Assembly (NCBI GenBank): GCA_963830725.1
Contig: CAWHNO010000007.1
Span: forward strand, 62,001 to 126,000
Direction: 5' to 3'
Origin: DASSUW01 sp963830725
Lineage (GTDB): Bacteria > Actinomycetota > Thermoleophilia > Solirubrobacterales > Solirubrobacteraceae
Length of the DNA: 64,000 nucleotides
How positions within the stretch are numbered: position 1 is the first letter of the stretch; each line of letters opens with the position of its first letter. A program made the translations under genes and the position numbers. The notes under the pieces are model-generated. The model was given only the letters and a program-made list of their open reading frames with translations. It had not been told where the DNA came from and searched no databases. Positions 62,279 to 64,000 of the stretch are shown here, one piece after another.

Positions 62279-63514
62279 AGCTGCGGCACGCCCATGTGGC
62301 GCGTCGTCCCGCGCAGGTCGAGCACCTGCGGAGCGCGCTCGACCACGCGCCCGTGATCGACCGACGGGTGGGCGGTGACGATCACGGCGAGGTCGATGCC
62401 CTCGAGCGCCTCGTCCAGCGGCAGGTTGCGCAGACCGTGCTCGGGGAGCTCCGGCACGTGCGGGTCGTGGTAGACGACCTCGCCGCCGCGGGCCTGGAGC
62501 AGCTCGATGATCTTCAGCGCCGGCGACTCGCGCACGTCGCCCACGCCGCCCTTGTACGACACGCCCAGGATGAGGATCCGCGAGCCGCGGATCGGCTTGC
62601 CGGCGTCGTTCAACGCCCGCTCGGCCTTCTCGACGCAGAAGTACGGCTGCGACTGGTTGACCTTGCCGGCCAGCTCGATGAACTCGGTCGAGAGGTCGTA
62701 CTCGCGCGCCTTCCAGCTCAGGTAGAACGGGTCGACGGGCAGGCAGTGGCCGCCCATGCCGGGACCGGGGTCGAAGCGCGTGAAGCCGAACGGCTTCGTC
62801 GCGGCGGCGTCGATGACCTCCCAGATGTCGATCCCCATGCGGTCGGCCAGCCGCGCGAGCTCGTTGACGAGCGCGATGTTGACCGAGCGGTAGATGTTCT
62901 CGAGCAGCTTCGAGAGCTCGGCCACCTCGGGCGTGGAGACCGGCACGACGTGGTCGCAGACGCGCGCGTAGACCGCGGCCGCGCGATCGGTGCAGCGCGG
63001 CGTGAGCCCGCCGACCACCTTCGGCGTGGTGCGGATCGTGTAGTCGGTGCGGCCCGGGTCGACGCGCTCGGGCGAGAAGGCGAGCGCGAAGTCCTCGCCG
63101 GCGCGCAGGCCCGACTCCTCCAGCAGCGGCACCAGGTGCTCGCGCGTCGTGCCGGGGAAGGTCGTCGACTCGAGCACGATCACCTGGTCGCGCCGGACGA
63201 CGTCGGCCAGCGCCCGTGTGGCGGCCAGCAGCGGCCCGAGGTCGGGCTCGCGGTTGCGGGTCAGCGGCGTGGGGACACAGACCAGGATCGCCTCGGCCTC
63301 GTGCAGCTCGACCGCGCGGGTGGTGAAGTGGCAGGAGTCCAGAACGCGCGCGCAGGCGGTCGTCCGGGATGTCCTCGATCGGCGAGCTGCCGCCCGACAG
63401 CGCGGCGACGCGCGCGTGGTCGACGTCGACGCCGATGACCTGCTCGCCCGCCTCCGCGAAGGAGACGGCCAGCGGCAGGCCCACGTAGCCAAGTCCGACG
63501 ATGCCGATGCTCAA
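62275..63514 (-). CDS. UDP-sugar 6-dehydrogenase (UDP-Glc/UDP-ManNAc type; frame break)
   Basis: Oxidises a UDP-sugar to the uronic acid with two NAD. The TTG-started chain of about 412 residues begins MSIGIVGLGYVGLPLAVSFA, and has VCVPTPLTRNREPDL, STTFPGTTREHLVPLLEESG, ELSKLLENIYRSVNIALVNE and the catalytic Cys in GMGGHCLPVDPFYLSWKA. SRILILGVSYKGGVGDVRES follows, as in the WecC/WbpA branch that acts on UDP-HexNAc. One extra C near 63348 separates DDRLRA from VLDSCHF. It overlaps the deleted dehydratase gene (TTGA), so they form an operon. Confidence 0.92.
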
Positions 63515-63775
63515 GTCAGTTCCTCGATCTGCGTCAGTGTCACGGTCCGCGCATCTGCCCCGCGCGGACCTCGTCGTACCAGAAGACGGTAGCGGCGAGG
63601 GCGGCCTCGGCGTCCATCTGAGGGCGCCATTGCAGCCGCTCGCGCGGCCGTCGCGTCGAGCCGCAGCTCCGGTGCCTCGATAGCCAGCCGACGCCCTTGA
63701 AGCCGGTATGCCCGGTCACCAGCACCCGGCGGCCGTGCCAGAAGCCGCTACACCGTCGTGCAGCACGGCTCTCAT
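63511..63775 (-). pseudogene. CDP-glucose 4,6-dehydratase-like gene with internal deletion
   Basis: The start (MRAVLHDGVA, then FWHGRRVLVTGHTGFKG after an indel near 63746) is the NAD-binding N-terminus of CDP-glucose 4,6-dehydratases. It then passes directly to the family's C-terminus, EAPELRLDATAAR and RLQWRPQMDAEAALAATV, ending ARTVTLTQIEELT. About 270 central residues, including the YxxxK site, are missing. It overlaps the dehydrogenase start. Either a real deletion or an assembly collapse explains it; the deleted gene cannot be functional. TAAGCT on the minus strand lies 9 bases before the ATG. Confidence 0.72.
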
Positions 63776-63802
63776 CGGCGCGCGAGCTTATACGCTGGCG
63801 CC
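63776..63802. promoter_or_regulatory. Divergent promoter between dehydratase remnant and aminotransferase
   Basis: TACGCT (63791-63796, plus) ends 6 bases before the GTG of the aminotransferase, and TAAGCT (minus) lies 9 bases before the dehydratase ATG. Both boxes share the AT-rich core cttata. Confidence 0.45.
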
Positions 63803-64000
63803 GTGCCCGCCTGGCAGGTCCCGCTCGCGGACGTGGTCGTTCCCGAGGACGACGTCGCGGCCGTCGCGGACGTCTACCGCTCCGGCTGGCTCAGCATGGG
63901 GCCCCGCACGGCCGAGTTCGAGCGCGCGCTGGCCGAGTACACCGGCGCCGGCACGCGCTGGGCGCGGCCAACGGCACGGCGGCGCTGCACCTGATCTGCC
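63803..64000 (+). CDS. DegT/DnrJ/EryC1 sugar aminotransferase (partial, frame break)
   Basis: The N-terminal 65 residues of a PLP aminotransferase that makes amino sugars. VPAWQVPLADVVVPEDDVAA then SGWLSMGPRTAEFERALAEY and TGAGT match the DegT family start. An indel near 63957 precedes NGTAALHLIC, the conserved Gly-Thr phosphate-binding segment. The window ends before the lysine. It fits an amino- or deoxysugar branch of the polysaccharide locus, next to a dehydratase gene. A 6-base gap from TACGCT supports the GTG start. Confidence 0.85.

Overview
This window is high-GC DNA with dense, often overlapping genes (ATGA, GTGA and TGATG junctions), many GTG starts and several TTG starts. Gene content points to an actinobacterium, most likely Thermoleophilia/Solirubrobacterales. 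The clues are an acyl-CoA carboxylase epsilon subunit, a deazaflavin-type nitroreductase fold, SARP/BTAD and Ser/Thr kinase regulators, a single-chain giant acyl-CoA carboxylase, and a PhoD phosphatase beside an LVIVD/RTX secreted protein. The taxonomy is inferred from protein families, not from a marker gene.

Sequence quality shapes everything here. More than 40 reading-frame breaks occur, many in housekeeping genes. In over twenty of them, removing one extra G or C restores the conserved protein. I treat these as consensus errors, so interrupted genes are annotated as single loci with the break positions given. The stretch from about 35.3 to 39.7 kb is much worse than the rest.

Layout. 0-2 kb: sucCD of the TCA cycle (sucD cut by the left edge). 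2-9.5 kb: HAD hydrolase, metallo-beta-lactamase fold protein and PLP decarboxylase in one operon; then an acetyltransferase, M20 peptidase and biotin carboxylase/BCCP on the minus strand, divergent from a histidine phosphatase. 9.4-13.3 kb: sulfate assimilation (sulfite reductase, cysD, cysN). 13.3-15.6 kb: carboxylase epsilon subunit and carboxyltransferase, likely partners of the biotin carboxylase at 7-8.6 kb. 15.6-19.5 kb: small enzymes and a degenerate histidine kinase. 19.6-24.8 kb: a BTAD regulator overlapping a giant receptor kinase (kinase, membrane segment, beta-propeller, periplasmic-binding domain), an AfsR/AfsK-like arrangement. 24.8-30.2 kb: a giant single-polypeptide acyl-CoA carboxylase. 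30.3-35.2 kb: sulfotransferase, flavin-type protein, and a deoC-ALDH16 operon. 35.3-39.7 kb: secreted LVIVD/PA/RTX protein and PhoD phosphatase. 39.8-47.7 kb: methylmalonyl-CoA mutase, selAB, and a MarR-type regulator with a divergent ABC exporter. 47.8-49.6 kb: nitrilase and M28 peptidase. 49.6-64 kb: an exopolysaccharide locus (sugar phosphotransferase, UDP-glucuronate decarboxylase, Wzy-like ligase/polymerase, four glycosyltransferases, UDP-sugar dehydrogenase, a deleted dehydratase, a DegT aminotransferase). It is interrupted by ferritin, tenA, a PIN/RHH toxin-antitoxin pair and a lactonase-like hydrolase.

Two sequence-level patterns stand out. A TANNNT hexamer sits 6-11 bases before the start codon of about fifteen first-in-operon genes, which suggests widespread leaderless or near-leaderless transcription. 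Perfect or near-perfect palindromes also sit at several divergent promoters (ferritin, toxin-antitoxin, ABC exporter, giant carboxylase, BTAD regulator). No tRNA, rRNA, CRISPR array or insertion sequence was recognised.
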